NCBI GenBank assembly: GCA_963741305.1
Contig: CAVUHL010000003.1
Coordinates: 4,898,001 to 4,962,000 of the forward strand
Length of the DNA: 64,000 bases
Source of the DNA: DATMER01 sp963741305
GTDB taxonomy: Bacteria; Acidobacteriota; Thermoanaerobaculia; Multivoradales; UBA5704
Reading direction: 5' to 3'
The notes beneath the pieces were generated by a model that saw only the letters and a list, made by a program, of their open reading frames with translations, was not told the DNA's origin and made no database searches. The translations under genes were made by a program, and so were the position numbers. The stretch's first letter is position 1, and each line of letters begins with the position of its first letter. Below, piece after piece: positions 55,428 to 63,689 of the stretch.

Positions 55428-56431
55428 GGCTGACGCAGCCGCCGGGCGAGCTCCGCGATCAGGGCATGGATCCCCTCGTTGGTCGCGGAGCTGATCTCCA
55501 TGTGGAAGAGCCCGCGCTCCTTCGCCGCCAGGCGCAGCTCCTCCCGCCGCTCGGGCAGCGCGGAGTCGAGCTTGCTCCCGACGATCAGCCGCGGGCGCTC
55601 CATCAGCTCTTCCTTGAAGGCGGCCAGCTCGCGCTCCACGGTGACGAGGTCCGCCGCAGCACCCCCGGCATCCCCTTCCGGGTTCGAGAGGTCCACCATG
55701 TGGAGCAGCACCCGGCAGCGCTCGATGTGGCGGAGGAACTGGATGCCCAAGCCGGCCCCCTCGGCCGCGCCCGCGATGAGCCCGGGCAGGTCGGCGATGA
55801 CGAAGGGCTCTTCCAGCGGGCCTTCCGCTACCACTCCGAGCTGCGGAATCAGGGTGGTGAAGGGATAGTCCGCGATCTTGGGCTTTGCCGCCGAGACGAC
55901 GCTGATCAGGGTCGACTTGCCGGCATTCGGCAGGCCGACGACGCCCACGTCTGCCAGAAGCTTGAGCTCCAGGCGCAGGCGCCGCTCTTCGCCTTCGCCG
56001 CCGGGATCGGCATTGCGCGGGGCCTGGTTCGTGGCGGTAGCGAAGCGGGCGTTGCCCTTGCCTCCCCGGCCGCCTGAGGAGACGAGCAGGCGCTCGCCGT
56101 CGGCGACCACCTCACCCAGCACCTCGCCGCTGTCGTCGTCATAGACCACGGTGCCCAGGGGCACCACGATGTCCAGGTCGCCGGCGCTCTTGCCGCTCCT
56201 GTTCGAGCCCTCGCCATGGCGGCCGCGGTCGGCCGCATAGAGCGACTGGAAGCGCAGGTGGTAGAGCGTGTTCTTGCGGGCTTCGCCGAGCAGGTAGACC
56301 GCTCCCCCGTCGCCGCCGTCGCCGCCGGACGGACCGCCCCGCGGCACGAACTTCTCGCGGCGGAACGCCACACACCCGTTCCCACCACGCCCTCCGCGGA
56401 CGTGGATGATGGCTTCGTCGATGAAAATCAT
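55424..56431 (-). CDS. obgE: GTPase ObgE/CgtA
   Basis: 335 residues. The glycine-rich Obg fold (GGRGGNGCVAFRREKFVPRGG, GGDGGDGG) precedes the G domain: G1 GLPNAGKST, G3 DLPGLI, G4 as SKLD and G5 SSATNEG. It lacks the C-terminal OCT domain of some members. ObgE is a large-subunit assembly and stress GTPase. It follows rpmA by 44 nt. Confidence 0.96.
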   Translation of the reverse strand: MIFIDEAIIHVRGGRGGNGCVAFRREKFVPRGGPSGGDGGDGGAVYLLGEARKNTLYHLRFQSLYAADRGRHGEGSNRSGKSAGDLDIVVPLGTVVYDDDSGEVLGEVVADGERLLVSSGGRGGKGNARFATATNQAPRNADPGGEGEERRLRLELKLLADVGVVGLPNAGKSTLISVVSAAKPKIADYPFTTLIPQLGVVAEGPLEEPFVIADLPGLIAGAAEGAGLGIQFLRHIERCRVLLHMVDLSNPEGDAGGAAADLVTVERELAAFKEELMERPRLIVGSKLDSALPERREELRLAAKERGLFHMEISSATNEGIHALIAELARRLRQP

Positions 56432-56475
56432 TCAGGGTGCGCAAGGAGCCGGGAGAGCCCGGCTCCCTAAGGAAA

Positions 56476-56775
56476 TTACGAGGCGGCGGTCTCGCTGGCC
56501 GTGTCTTCCTGGGTCGCCGGGGCAGCGGTCAGGATGTGCACGAACTTCCCGCGGCGCCCCCGGTCCTGGAACTTCACGACGCCGTCCTGCTTGGCGAAGA
56601 GGGTGTCGTCCTTGCCGCGGCCGACGTTCTGGCCGGGCTGGAAGACGGTGCCGCGCTGGCGCACGATGATCGTGCCGCCCGTGACGTTCTGGCCGCCGAA
56701 GGCCTTGACTCCGAGGTGCTGCGCGTTCGAGTCGCGGCCGTTGCGGCTGGAGCCTTGTCCCTTTTTATGTGCCAT
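56476..56775 (-). CDS. rpmA: Ribosomal protein bL27
   Basis: 99 residues starting MAHKKGQGSSRNGRDSNAQHLGVK, the standard bL27 start with no leader to be removed. The RQRGTVFQPGQNVGRGKDDTLFA segment is typical. A C-terminal Ala/Thr/Glu tail of about 14 residues (PATQEDTASETAAS) is longer than usual. It is in the rplU-rpmA-obgE order. Confidence 0.97.
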   Translation of the reverse strand: MAHKKGQGSSRNGRDSNAQHLGVKAFGGQNVTGGTIIVRQRGTVFQPGQNVGRGKDDTLFAKQDGVVKFQDRGRRGKFVHILTAAPATQEDTASETAAS

Positions 56776-56805
56776 GGCTTGGTCTCAACTCCTTGAAGGG
56801 CCGCC

Positions 56806-57129
56806 TTACGGCAGCTCGATGCCTTCGATACGGACCCGCATGAGGTCCTGGCGGTGGCCGCGGCTCTTGCGGTAGGTCGACCGCTTCTTCTTCTTGAAGA
56901 CCCGGATCTTGGGTCCCCGAACCTCGCCGACCAGCGAGGCCTTGACCAGGGCGCCCTGGATCATGGGGCTGCCGAACTGCGCGCCGTTGTCGCCGGTCGC
57001 CATCAGCACCCGGTCGAAGCGGACCTCGGTGTTCGCGGCGTCGCCAGAGCCCGCCGTGCGCTCGATATCGATCACGTCGCCGGGCTCGACGCGGTACTGT
57101 TTTCCACCGGTTTCGATCACTGCGTACAT
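56806..57129 (-). CDS. rplU: Ribosomal protein bL21
   Basis: 107 residues from ATG 57129: MYAVIETGGKQYRVEPGD is the family start, and KKKKRSTYRKSRGHRQ the conserved basic C-terminal motif. An open frame reaches further upstream but has no similarity. It is 30 nt before rpmA and heads the ribosomal/obgE operon. No L21-leader RNA structure was identifiable by eye. Confidence 0.97.
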   Translation of the reverse strand: MYAVIETGGKQYRVEPGDVIDIERTAGSGDAANTEVRFDRVLMATGDNGAQFGSPMIQGALVKASLVGEVRGPKIRVFKKKKRSTYRKSRGHRQDLMRVRIEGIELP

Positions 57130-57251
57130 AGAGATTGCCCTCAGAGTCGTCCCACTTGGACGCGTGGACGGCGGAAAGTAACACAAGCGGCCCATCCCGT
57201 CAATCCACCGGCCCGCGCCGGGCACGCTTCCTGCTGATATCCTTCTCCCGC

Positions 57252-58118
57252 ATGCTGAAGCTCTTCGCCCTCGCGACCCGCGCACTCCTCCGTCTGACCG
57301 GCGCCCGCCGTCAGGTGCTGGAGGACGGCCCGGTCTCCCTCGTCTACTACAGCATGGGACCGGCCGACGGCGAGCCCTGGGTGCTGCTTCACGGCCTCGG
57401 CGCGGTTGCCGCCACCTGGGCGCCGGTCATGCGCGCCCTGGGCCGCGGATGCCGGGTGATCGTACCGGAGCTGTCCGCCCTGGGCGGCACCCGGGCCCCG
57501 CGCGCCGGCCTGGGGGTGATGCGCGGCGCCTGGACCATTGCCCGGCTGATCGAGAAGGAGCTCGGCGGCCGCCCCGTCACCCTGGCCGGCATCAGCCTGG
57601 GCGGCTGGACCGCGGTCCGCCTGGCCCTCCGCCGTCCCGACCTCGTCTCCCGCCTGGTGCTCATCGATGCCGGCGGCTACCGCGAGCAGGATTGGGACAA
57701 GATCCAGGCGCTGGTCCGCGTGGAGAACCTGGAGGGCATCGACCGCCTCTACGGCGCGCTCTTCGGCGAGGTCCCCTGGGTCCTGAGGGTCTCGCGCAAG
57801 GGCTTCCTCCGGACCTACACCTCGCCTTCCGTGACGGACGTCCTGGACGATTTGGCGGAGGTCGACACCTTCCACGACGAGGAGCTGGCCCGCCTGCGGG
57901 TGCCCACGGCCCTGATCTGGGGTGAGCGGGACGGCCTCTTCAGCGTGGAGGTGGCCCGGGCCATGGCCGCGGCCCTGCCCAACGTCCACCTCGAGGTCAT
58001 CCCCGGCTGTGGCCATGCGGTCCACATCGAGTGCCCGGACCGCCTCAACCAGGCCATCCAGCGTTTCCGCCGGGCCACCTCGGTGCAGCCTGTCGCCCTG
58101 CGCGCCGAAACGGCCTAG
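57252..58118 (+). CDS. Alpha/beta-fold hydrolase
   Basis: 288 residues from ATG 57252. The catalytic Ser-115 lies in LAGISLGGWTA, the acid in LIWGERDGLFS (about residue 226) and the His in GCGHAVHIECPD (about 255). The oxyanion motif VLLHGLGA is present. The N-terminal 20 residues are hydrophobic and basic (MLKLFALATRALLRL), perhaps a membrane-associating helix. The substrate is unknown. It is divergent from rplU and is followed after nine bases by the zinc-ribbon gene. Confidence 0.85.
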   Translation: MLKLFALATRALLRLTGARRQVLEDGPVSLVYYSMGPADGEPWVLLHGLGAVAATWAPVMRALGRGCRVIVPELSALGGTRAPRAGLGVMRGAWTIARLIEKELGGRPVTLAGISLGGWTAVRLALRRPDLVSRLVLIDAGGYREQDWDKIQALVRVENLEGIDRLYGALFGEVPWVLRVSRKGFLRTYTSPSVTDVLDDLAEVDTFHDEELARLRVPTALIWGERDGLFSVEVARAMAAALPNVHLEVIPGCGHAVHIECPDRLNQAIQRFRRATSVQPVALRAETA

Positions 58119-58127
58119 AATTCAGGC

Positions 58128-58283
58128 ATGTCCAATCCCGAGTACCTGATCTGCCTCGAATGCGAGACCCCCTGCTACGTGTTCGAGTGGCACGACGGAG
58201 AGATCAAGGAGATCATGTGCCTGGCCTGCGGCAACGACGAGCCCGACCAGTTCGCGGTGCCTGAAGACTACGACGCGATGTAA
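58128..58283 (+). CDS. 51-residue zinc-ribbon protein
   Basis: ATG 58128 to TAA 58281-58283. Two Cys pairs (ICLECETPCY and IMCLACGNDE) have the spacing of a small zinc ribbon, and the remainder is acidic (PEDYDAM at the end). It follows the alpha/beta hydrolase stop by nine bases, so the two are likely co-transcribed. No family name is offered. The third repeat array begins immediately after the stop. Confidence 0.7.
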   Translation: MSNPEYLICLECETPCYVFEWHDGEIKEIMCLACGNDEPDQFAVPEDYDAM

Positions 58284-58739
58284 GGGCGCCCCTTGTGGGC
58301 GCCTGCCGCCCGACCTCCAGACCGTTTCGCTCACCCTCCAGCGCGAGCCCGCGAAGCTCCAGCGGCATCCGCGGAAGCTCCAGCGCGCGCGACCGGCGCT
58401 CCAGCGCAGCCGCCGTAGGGCTGGCGGTTGCCGCACACGGTCCAGCAGGTGCCGCCGGGAGGCTGGCGGCTGCCGCCGGACCCCCAGCGGCTGCGCTGGA
58501 GCGCCGGTCGCGCTGGCCGAAGCTCGGGCGTCACGCGCTGGAGCCTCGGCGGAACGCGACGAGGGTCGAGCGGGACGCTCTGAAGCTCGGGCGGAACGCG
58601 CTGGAGCTCGGCTGGCAACGCCGGAGGTCGGACAGGCAGCGCCGGAGGCTCAGCGCCAACCGGCGGAGGGTGAGCGAAACGGTCTGGAGGCTGCGCGGGA
58701 GAGGGAGCCGCTCCGGAAGGGCGGCCACAAGGGCCGCCC
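58284..58739. repeat. 21-nt tandem array with opposed arms (array no. 3)
   Basis: In the left arm the core ctccag recurs at 58315, 58336, 58357, 58378 and 58399, exactly 21 nt apart. In the right arm its complement (ctggag and variants) recurs at 58496, 58517, 58538, 58559, 58580, 58601, 58621, 58642, 58663 and 58684, 21 nt apart except one 20-nt step. The outer edges (gggcgccccttgtgggcgcc and gggcggccacaagggccgcc) are themselves inverted. The whole is an imperfect palindrome of about 455 bp between the zinc-ribbon gene and the end of pfkA. No believable gene lies inside. Confidence 0.85.
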
Positions 58740-59810
58740 CTACTCGTCTCCGAAGGCGATCCCCAGGGCGCGGGCGGTCTTCAGGAGCGGACCGGCGGGA
58801 TCGACGACCTTGGCTTCCCGGACCGCCTCGTCCAGGTCCACGTCCTCGATGCGGCCGTCGGCGAGCCGGATCATCCGGTTGAATCGCCCCTCCATCGCGA
58901 CATGGACGGCGGCCTCTCCGAACCGGGTGGCGAGGATGCGGTCGAACGCGACCGGGCTTCCTCCGCGCTGGAGATGCCCGAGCACCGTAACCCGCACGTC
59001 GCAGTGGGTCAGGGCCTCCAACTCCCGGGCCAGGCGCTCGCCCGCACCGCCGAGCCGCTTCACCCCCGTGGTCAGGTCCACTGCCACCACCGCCATCTCG
59101 CCCCCGCGCGGCATCACCCCCTCCGCGACCACCAACAACGAGGACGCCCTCCCCCGTTCCTGGCAGCGCACCACCGTCGCGGCCACGGAATGCGGGTCGT
59201 AGGGGATCTCGGGGATCAGGATCACGTCCGCCGCTCCGGCGATGCCCGCATGCAGGGCGATCCAGCCCGCGTGCCGGCCCATGACCTCCAGGATCATCAC
59301 CCGATGGTGGCTCTCGGCCGTATCCCGTAGACGGTCGAGCGCCTCGGTCGCGGTGTCGATGGCCGTCCAGAAGCCAAAGGTGTAGTCGGTCGAGGCGAGG
59401 TCGTTGTCGATGGTCTTGGGCACGCCGATGACGTTGAGCCCCTGGCGGCCCAGATCGGCGGCGATGCGCAGGGTGCCGTCGCCGCCGATGATGATCAGGG
59501 CGTCGAACCCGGCCTTGCGCGCGTTCTCCAAGCACTCGGCCGAGCGGTCGACAGGGCCGTCTTCCCCCGGGCAGCGGAAGGGGTTGTCCCGGTTCGTGGT
59601 CCCGAGCACGGTGCCTCCCATCCGGATCAGCTCGCGGACGTCAGGCCCGCCCACGTGGCGGAACCGGCCTTCGAGCAGTCCCTTGAATCCGTCCAGGATG
59701 CCGATGACCTCGGCACCGTAAGACCTTTCAGCCGTGCGCACGACCGCCCGAAGCACGGCATTGAGCCCCGGCGCGTCGCCTCCTCCGGTCAAAACTCCGA
59801 TCCTCTTCAT
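58740..59810 (-). CDS. pfkA: 6-phosphofructokinase
   Basis: 356 residues. Substrate and nucleotide motifs: GVLTGGGDAPGLNAV at the N-terminus, GGDGTLR (109-115) and PKTIDND (131-137, catalytic Asp-135), then MGRHAGWIA and GHLQRGGSP. Gly in GGDG favours ATP as donor, whereas Lys in PKTIDND is common in PPi enzymes; this combination is known from some ATP-dependent actinobacterial-type enzymes, so ATP is more likely. It catalyses the committed step of glycolysis. Its 3' end abuts array no. 3. Confidence 0.93.
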   Translation of the reverse strand: MKRIGVLTGGGDAPGLNAVLRAVVRTAERSYGAEVIGILDGFKGLLEGRFRHVGGPDVRELIRMGGTVLGTTNRDNPFRCPGEDGPVDRSAECLENARKAGFDALIIIGGDGTLRIAADLGRQGLNVIGVPKTIDNDLASTDYTFGFWTAIDTATEALDRLRDTAESHHRVMILEVMGRHAGWIALHAGIAGAADVILIPEIPYDPHSVAATVVRCQERGRASSLLVVAEGVMPRGGEMAVVAVDLTTGVKRLGGAGERLARELEALTHCDVRVTVLGHLQRGGSPVAFDRILATRFGEAAVHVAMEGRFNRMIRLADGRIEDVDLDEAVREAKVVDPAGPLLKTARALGIAFGDE

Positions 59811-59905
59811 GGGCCGGATTCTATCCCACGCCTGACATCTAAGTGGCCAAGACTAAACATTCATCGATCTAATACGATTGAAGTCAACTTTCTTCACTCA
59901 GGGCG

Positions 59906-59936
59906 TTGACAAGACCTTAGCTGTTTGGCATCATAT
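59906..59936 (+). promoter_or_regulatory. Predicted hsp20 promoter and leader hairpin
   Basis: TTGACA (59906-59911) is followed 17-20 nt later by a poor -10 (catcat or tcatat). The leader then carries a ccgccgg / ccggcgg hairpin (59951-59968) just before AAGGAGG and ATG 59995. I saw no CIRCE or sigma-32 consensus. Confidence 0.4.
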
Positions 59937-59994
59937 CCCTCGAAAGCAGCCCGCCGGAGAGCCGGCGGCCCTATATAGAAGGAGGAACCAAGCC

Positions 59995-60432
59995 ATGAAC
60001 AACGTCACCCGCTGGAACCCCACCACCGCCTACCTGACCAACCGCGAGCCGTTCTTCCGCCTGTTCGACTCGTTCTTCAACAGCGACGCCCAGGGCGAGG
60101 AGACCCGCGCGTGGGTGCCCCCGGTCGACATCCAGGAGAATGGCGATGCCTATCTCTTCCATGCCGAGCTGCCGGGCATGAGCAAGGACGACATCCACAT
60201 CACGCTGGAGAACAGCGTGCTGCGGGTAAGCGGCGAGCGGAAGTTCGAGAAGGATGCGAAGAAGGAGAACTACCACCGGGTCGAGCGCACCTACGGCACC
60301 TTCACCCGGACGTTCACCCTGCCGACCCCGGTGGACCCGGAGAAGGTCCAGGCCGCCTTTGAGAACGGCATCCTCACCATCACCGTCCCCAAGGCCGAGC
60401 AGGCCAAGCCCCGCCGGATTACGATCAGTTGA
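59995..60432 (+). CDS. Small heat-shock protein, Hsp20 family
   Basis: 145 residues from ATG 59995 behind AAGGAGGA. The alpha-crystallin domain spans about 45-135 (VPPVDIQENGDAYLFHAELPGMSKDDIHITLENSVLRVSGER region; FENGILTITVPKAE), and the C-terminal RRITIS contains the I-x-I motif that locks oligomers. It is an ATP-independent holdase for unfolding proteins. Its leader hairpin might contribute to control. Confidence 0.93.
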   Translation: MNNVTRWNPTTAYLTNREPFFRLFDSFFNSDAQGEETRAWVPPVDIQENGDAYLFHAELPGMSKDDIHITLENSVLRVSGERKFEKDAKKENYHRVERTYGTFTRTFTLPTPVDPEKVQAAFENGILTITVPKAEQAKPRRITIS

Positions 60433-60436
60433 GCAG

Positions 60437-60527
60437 AGGGGGCGTGATAAATCCCGCCCCTACAAGCGAGATCGACAGACTTGCTTGTAGGGGCGACATT
60501 CATGGCGCCCGGGCGGGGGCTTTTTTT
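60437..60527. terminator. Inverted repeat (copy 2) with T run, between convergent genes
   Basis: The left arm (about 60437-60465, ending cccgcccctacaa) and the right arm (60485-60510, ttgtaggggcgacattcatg...) form a long hairpin, followed by gggcgggggc and seven T residues (60521-60527). It lies between hsp20 and the convergent histidine kinase gene. It is the same dispersed repeat as at 41769-41837. Confidence 0.75.
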
Positions 60528-61941
60528 ATGCGGGAGTTTCGACCGCCGTCCGGGGCGAAGGCTCGGGCGTGGCCACCATGGGCAACTCCACCGTGACCAC
60601 CGTACCCTCCCCCACGGCGCTTTCCAGCTTGACGCGTCCGCCATGGGCGCGCGCGATCCGTTCCACGATGGCGAGGCCCAGCCCCGTGCCGCCCTTGCGG
60701 GTGGAGTAGAAGAGCTCGAACACGCGCTCCCGCTCCTCGGGCGGAATGCCCACGCCGTTGTCGCGGACCTCCAGGGCCACGGACGGACCGTGGCGCGATA
60801 CCGAGAGATCCAGCACCGGCCTCCGACCCGCCTCCTCCGCCGCGTCCATCGCGTTGCGGGCCAGGTTGAGCAGGAGCTGGCCGAGCTGCTCGGGATCGAT
60901 CCGCACACGCGCGCCGCCGCTGCGGTCCTCGACCTCCACCCGTGCTCCCCGCTTCTGGACCTCGCCCGCGAGCAGGTCGCGCACCCGCTCGAGCGGCCGG
61001 ACGGCCACCATCTCCACCATCTCCAGCGGCCGGGGCTTGGCGTAAGCCAGGAAGTCGCTCACCAACCTCTCCAGCCGGCTGATCTCCGAGCGGGTGATCG
61101 CCAGCAGCCGCTTGCCAGTCGGCGCGGAGCCCCCCTCCTGGATCTCCTCCTCCAGCATCTGCATGTTGAGGTTGAGCGAGTTGAGCGGGTTGCGGATCTC
61201 GTGCGCCAGCCCCGAGGCCAGGGTGCCGATGTAGGCCATGCGCTCGGCTTCCAACGCCTGCAGCTCCAAGCGCCGTGAGCGCTGCACGAGCAACCAGACC
61301 GCGCCGTACGCCGTCAGGAGGAGGACGATCGAGAAGACGCCGATCCACGCGGCCTGGCGGACCAGGTCCTGCCGCAGCACCTCGATGCGCTGCGACAGCT
61401 CCACCGGGCTGATGCCGATCTGGAGCGTGCCGAACTGGCCGATGGGCACCTGGATGTCCGGCACCTGGTAGACGGTCGCGAAATCCTTCTCCTTGACCTC
61501 GACCGGGACGTCGATCTCCCCGAGCTGCAGCTCCGGCGAGCCGGCCGGCGGCGTCTGGGGGCCTCCCACCCCGTCCGACACGATCGGCGGCGTGAGCTTG
61601 CTGTGCATCTCGAAGACGAGCATGCCGTCCTTGTCCAGGATCTTGACGTCGCGCACGATCTCCCGCTCGCGCAGGTTGGAATCGATGTAGGACTGGGTCT
61701 CGCGCTCCACGGCCATGGCGGTATAGAGGTCGCGGCCCTGCTCCTCGGTGCGGCGGGCGAGCTGCTTCGCCAGCGTCTCGGCCTCCGCCCGGGTCTCCAG
61801 CAGGACGCGCTCGATCTCACGCTGCGACAGCGAGCGGAAGATCAACCACCCGAACAGGGCGATGTCGAAGAGGACGAACAGCCCGAAGACCAGGGAGGCG
61901 ATGAAGAGCCGGCGCGGCAGCGCGTTGGAGACCCGTTCCAT
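60526..61941 (-). CDS. Sensor histidine kinase
   Basis: 471 residues. Two membrane helices (about 10-33 and 195-217) flank a periplasmic sensor domain of about 160 residues. A HisKA domain with the phospho-acceptor His in SGLAHEIRNPLNSLNLNM follows, then a HATPase domain with N-box ARNAMDAAEEAG, G1 DNGVGIPPEERERVF and G2 GGTGLGLAIV. This AtoS/ZraS-like arrangement usually pairs with an NtrC-type regulator; none is adjacent. The sigma-54-activator-like protein at 53500 has no receiver domain, so it is not an obvious partner. Confidence 0.9.
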   Translation of the reverse strand: MERVSNALPRRLFIASLVFGLFVLFDIALFGWLIFRSLSQREIERVLLETRAEAETLAKQLARRTEEQGRDLYTAMAVERETQSYIDSNLREREIVRDVKILDKDGMLVFEMHSKLTPPIVSDGVGGPQTPPAGSPELQLGEIDVPVEVKEKDFATVYQVPDIQVPIGQFGTLQIGISPVELSQRIEVLRQDLVRQAAWIGVFSIVLLLTAYGAVWLLVQRSRRLELQALEAERMAYIGTLASGLAHEIRNPLNSLNLNMQMLEEEIQEGGSAPTGKRLLAITRSEISRLERLVSDFLAYAKPRPLEMVEMVAVRPLERVRDLLAGEVQKRGARVEVEDRSGGARVRIDPEQLGQLLLNLARNAMDAAEEAGRRPVLDLSVSRHGPSVALEVRDNGVGIPPEERERVFELFYSTRKGGTGLGLAIVERIARAHGGRVKLESAVGEGTVVTVELPMVATPEPSPRTAVETPA

Positions 61942-62024
61942 GCCCCTTAAGGATACACCTCGCGTTTGACCCCGTCCGGGAGTCGCAGTACGATGGCCGC
62001 GCCTTCCCAGGAGGCCCCAAAAAC

Positions 62025-63689
62025 ATGCGACCCCGATCGGCTCGACCGCTCTTCGCCGTTCTCTTGGTCCTTCTCCTCGTCGCCGGCTGCAACGGCCAAG
62101 GTAAAGAAGAGGCCGATACCACCCCGGCCCCCGCGGCAGCCGCTGGCCAGAACCCGGGGCAACCGCGGCGCGGCGGCACCGTCGTCATCGGCTGGACCGC
62201 CGCGGCCACCGGCGTCAACGAGCTGATCACCCAGGGCACGGCGATCACCACCGAGTTGAACCGCCAGCTCTTCCTCCAGCTCCTGGAGGAGCAGCCCGAC
62301 TTCGAGGAGCACCCGCCGACGTTCAAGCCCGCCCTCGCCCGCTCCTACGAGTGGTCGCCGGACCACAAGACGCTCACCTTCCACCTGCGCGAGGACGTGG
62401 TCTGGAGCGACGGCGTGCCGGTCACCGCCGACGACGTGCGCTTCACCTGGCAGGCGCACGTCCACCCCGACGTCGGCTGGGACTCGGCCGTGATGAAGGA
62501 GAGCATCACCGACGTCGAGGCCGTGGACCCGAAGACGGTGCGGTTCCACTTCTCCAAGGCCTATGCGAAGCAGATCCAGGACGTGAACGAAGGGGGCATC
62601 CTCCCCAAGCACGTCTGGGGGAAGCTGCCGTTCTCCAAGTGGCGCGACAGCGCAGACTGGTTCCGCGAGCACCTGGTGGTCAGCGGCCCCTTCACCATCG
62701 CCACCTGGGACCCGCAGCAGCAGGTCGTGCTGGCGCGCAACCCGCGCTACTACGAGAAGGGCCGCCCCTACCTGGACAAGGCGGTCCTGCGCAACATCCC
62801 CGACGCGGCGAGCATGATGACCCAGTTCCTGAGCGGCGAGGTCGACTTCGTGCCGCAGGTCCAGCCATCGGACATGGAGCGCATCCAGTCCGACCCCAGG
62901 CTGGCGCTGATCCGCTACTGGTTCCGGACCTATGTCTACGTCGCCTGGAACCACCGCAACCCGCTGTTCGCCGAGGCCGACATGCGCCGCGCCCTGACTC
63001 TGGCCATCGACCGCCAGACGATCGTGGACACCATGTGGCCCGCCGGCACCGGCAGGGTTGCGGTCTCCCCCATCGTGCAGAGCGTCTGGGCCTTTGACCG
63101 CAGCCTCGGCCCCCTGCCCTACGACCCGCGGGAGTCGCGCCGTATCCTCGAGTCCAAAGGGTGGAAGGACTCGAACGGCGACGGCGTGCTCGACAAGGGT
63201 GGCAAGCCGCTCTCTTTCGTGCTCCTGAGCAACGCCGGCAACCAGCAGCGCAACGACGCCGCGGTCATGATCCAGCAGCAGCTCAAGCAGGTCGGCATCC
63301 AGGCCGAGCCGCGGGTCGTGGAGTTCAACAGCCTGGTCCACGACGCCACGTCCGGCAACTTCGACGCCCTGGTGTTCGGCATGCAGATGGACACCAGCCT
63401 CGACCTGACGTCGCTGTTCGGCAGCAACCAGGTGGAGGAAGGGAACTTCAGCGCCTACAAGAACCCCGAGTTCGACCGCCTGATGGCCGAGGCCATGTCG
63501 CAGCCGGAGATCCGCGACGCCAAGCCGATCCTCGACCGCATCCAGCAGATGCTCCACCGCGACCAGCCGGTGACGTTCCTCTGGGAATCGCAGCGGTTGA
63601 GCGCGATCAACCGCCGGGTGCACGGTGCGCGGCCGAACGTCCTCTTCTCGCTGTTCAACCTGGAGGACTGGTGGGTCGAGGATAGGTGA
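62025..63689 (+). CDS. Peptide/oligopeptide ABC transporter substrate-binding lipoprotein
   Basis: 554 residues. The lipoprotein signal ends at Cys-22 (LLVAGCNG), giving a lipid-anchored periplasmic protein with an Ala/Pro-rich linker (about 23-48). The rest is a family 5 solute-binding protein (SBP_bac_5): ARSYEWSPDHKTLTFHLREDVVWSDG and AFDRSLGPLPYDP are typical. It should deliver peptides or a similar solute to the permease encoded next. The stop overlaps the GTG of the permease gene. Confidence 0.92.
   Translation: MRPRSARPLFAVLLVLLLVAGCNGQGKEEADTTPAPAAAAGQNPGQPRRGGTVVIGWTAAATGVNELITQGTAITTELNRQLFLQLLEEQPDFEEHPPTFKPALARSYEWSPDHKTLTFHLREDVVWSDGVPVTADDVRFTWQAHVHPDVGWDSAVMKESITDVEAVDPKTVRFHFSKAYAKQIQDVNEGGILPKHVWGKLPFSKWRDSADWFREHLVVSGPFTIATWDPQQQVVLARNPRYYEKGRPYLDKAVLRNIPDAASMMTQFLSGEVDFVPQVQPSDMERIQSDPRLALIRYWFRTYVYVAWNHRNPLFAEADMRRALTLAIDRQTIVDTMWPAGTGRVAVSPIVQSVWAFDRSLGPLPYDPRESRRILESKGWKDSNGDGVLDKGGKPLSFVLLSNAGNQQRNDAAVMIQQQLKQVGIQAEPRVVEFNSLVHDATSGNFDALVFGMQMDTSLDLTSLFGSNQVEEGNFSAYKNPEFDRLMAEAMSQPEIRDAKPILDRIQQMLHRDQPVTFLWESQRLSAINRRVHGARPNVLFSLFNLEDWWVEDR

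Noticed and set aside
57130..57251. L21 leader regulatory RNA
   Set aside because: No stem arrangement that I could recognise; the gap is short and shared with a divergent gene.
58284..58739. Heptad-like peptides read from array 3
   Set aside because: The 21-nt period gives repeating residues in every frame of both strands; none has a start signal or plausible domain.
59941..59994. ROSE-type or fourU RNA thermometer in the hsp20 leader
   Set aside because: The hairpin does not pair with the AAGGAGG site and lacks the conserved sequences of either class.
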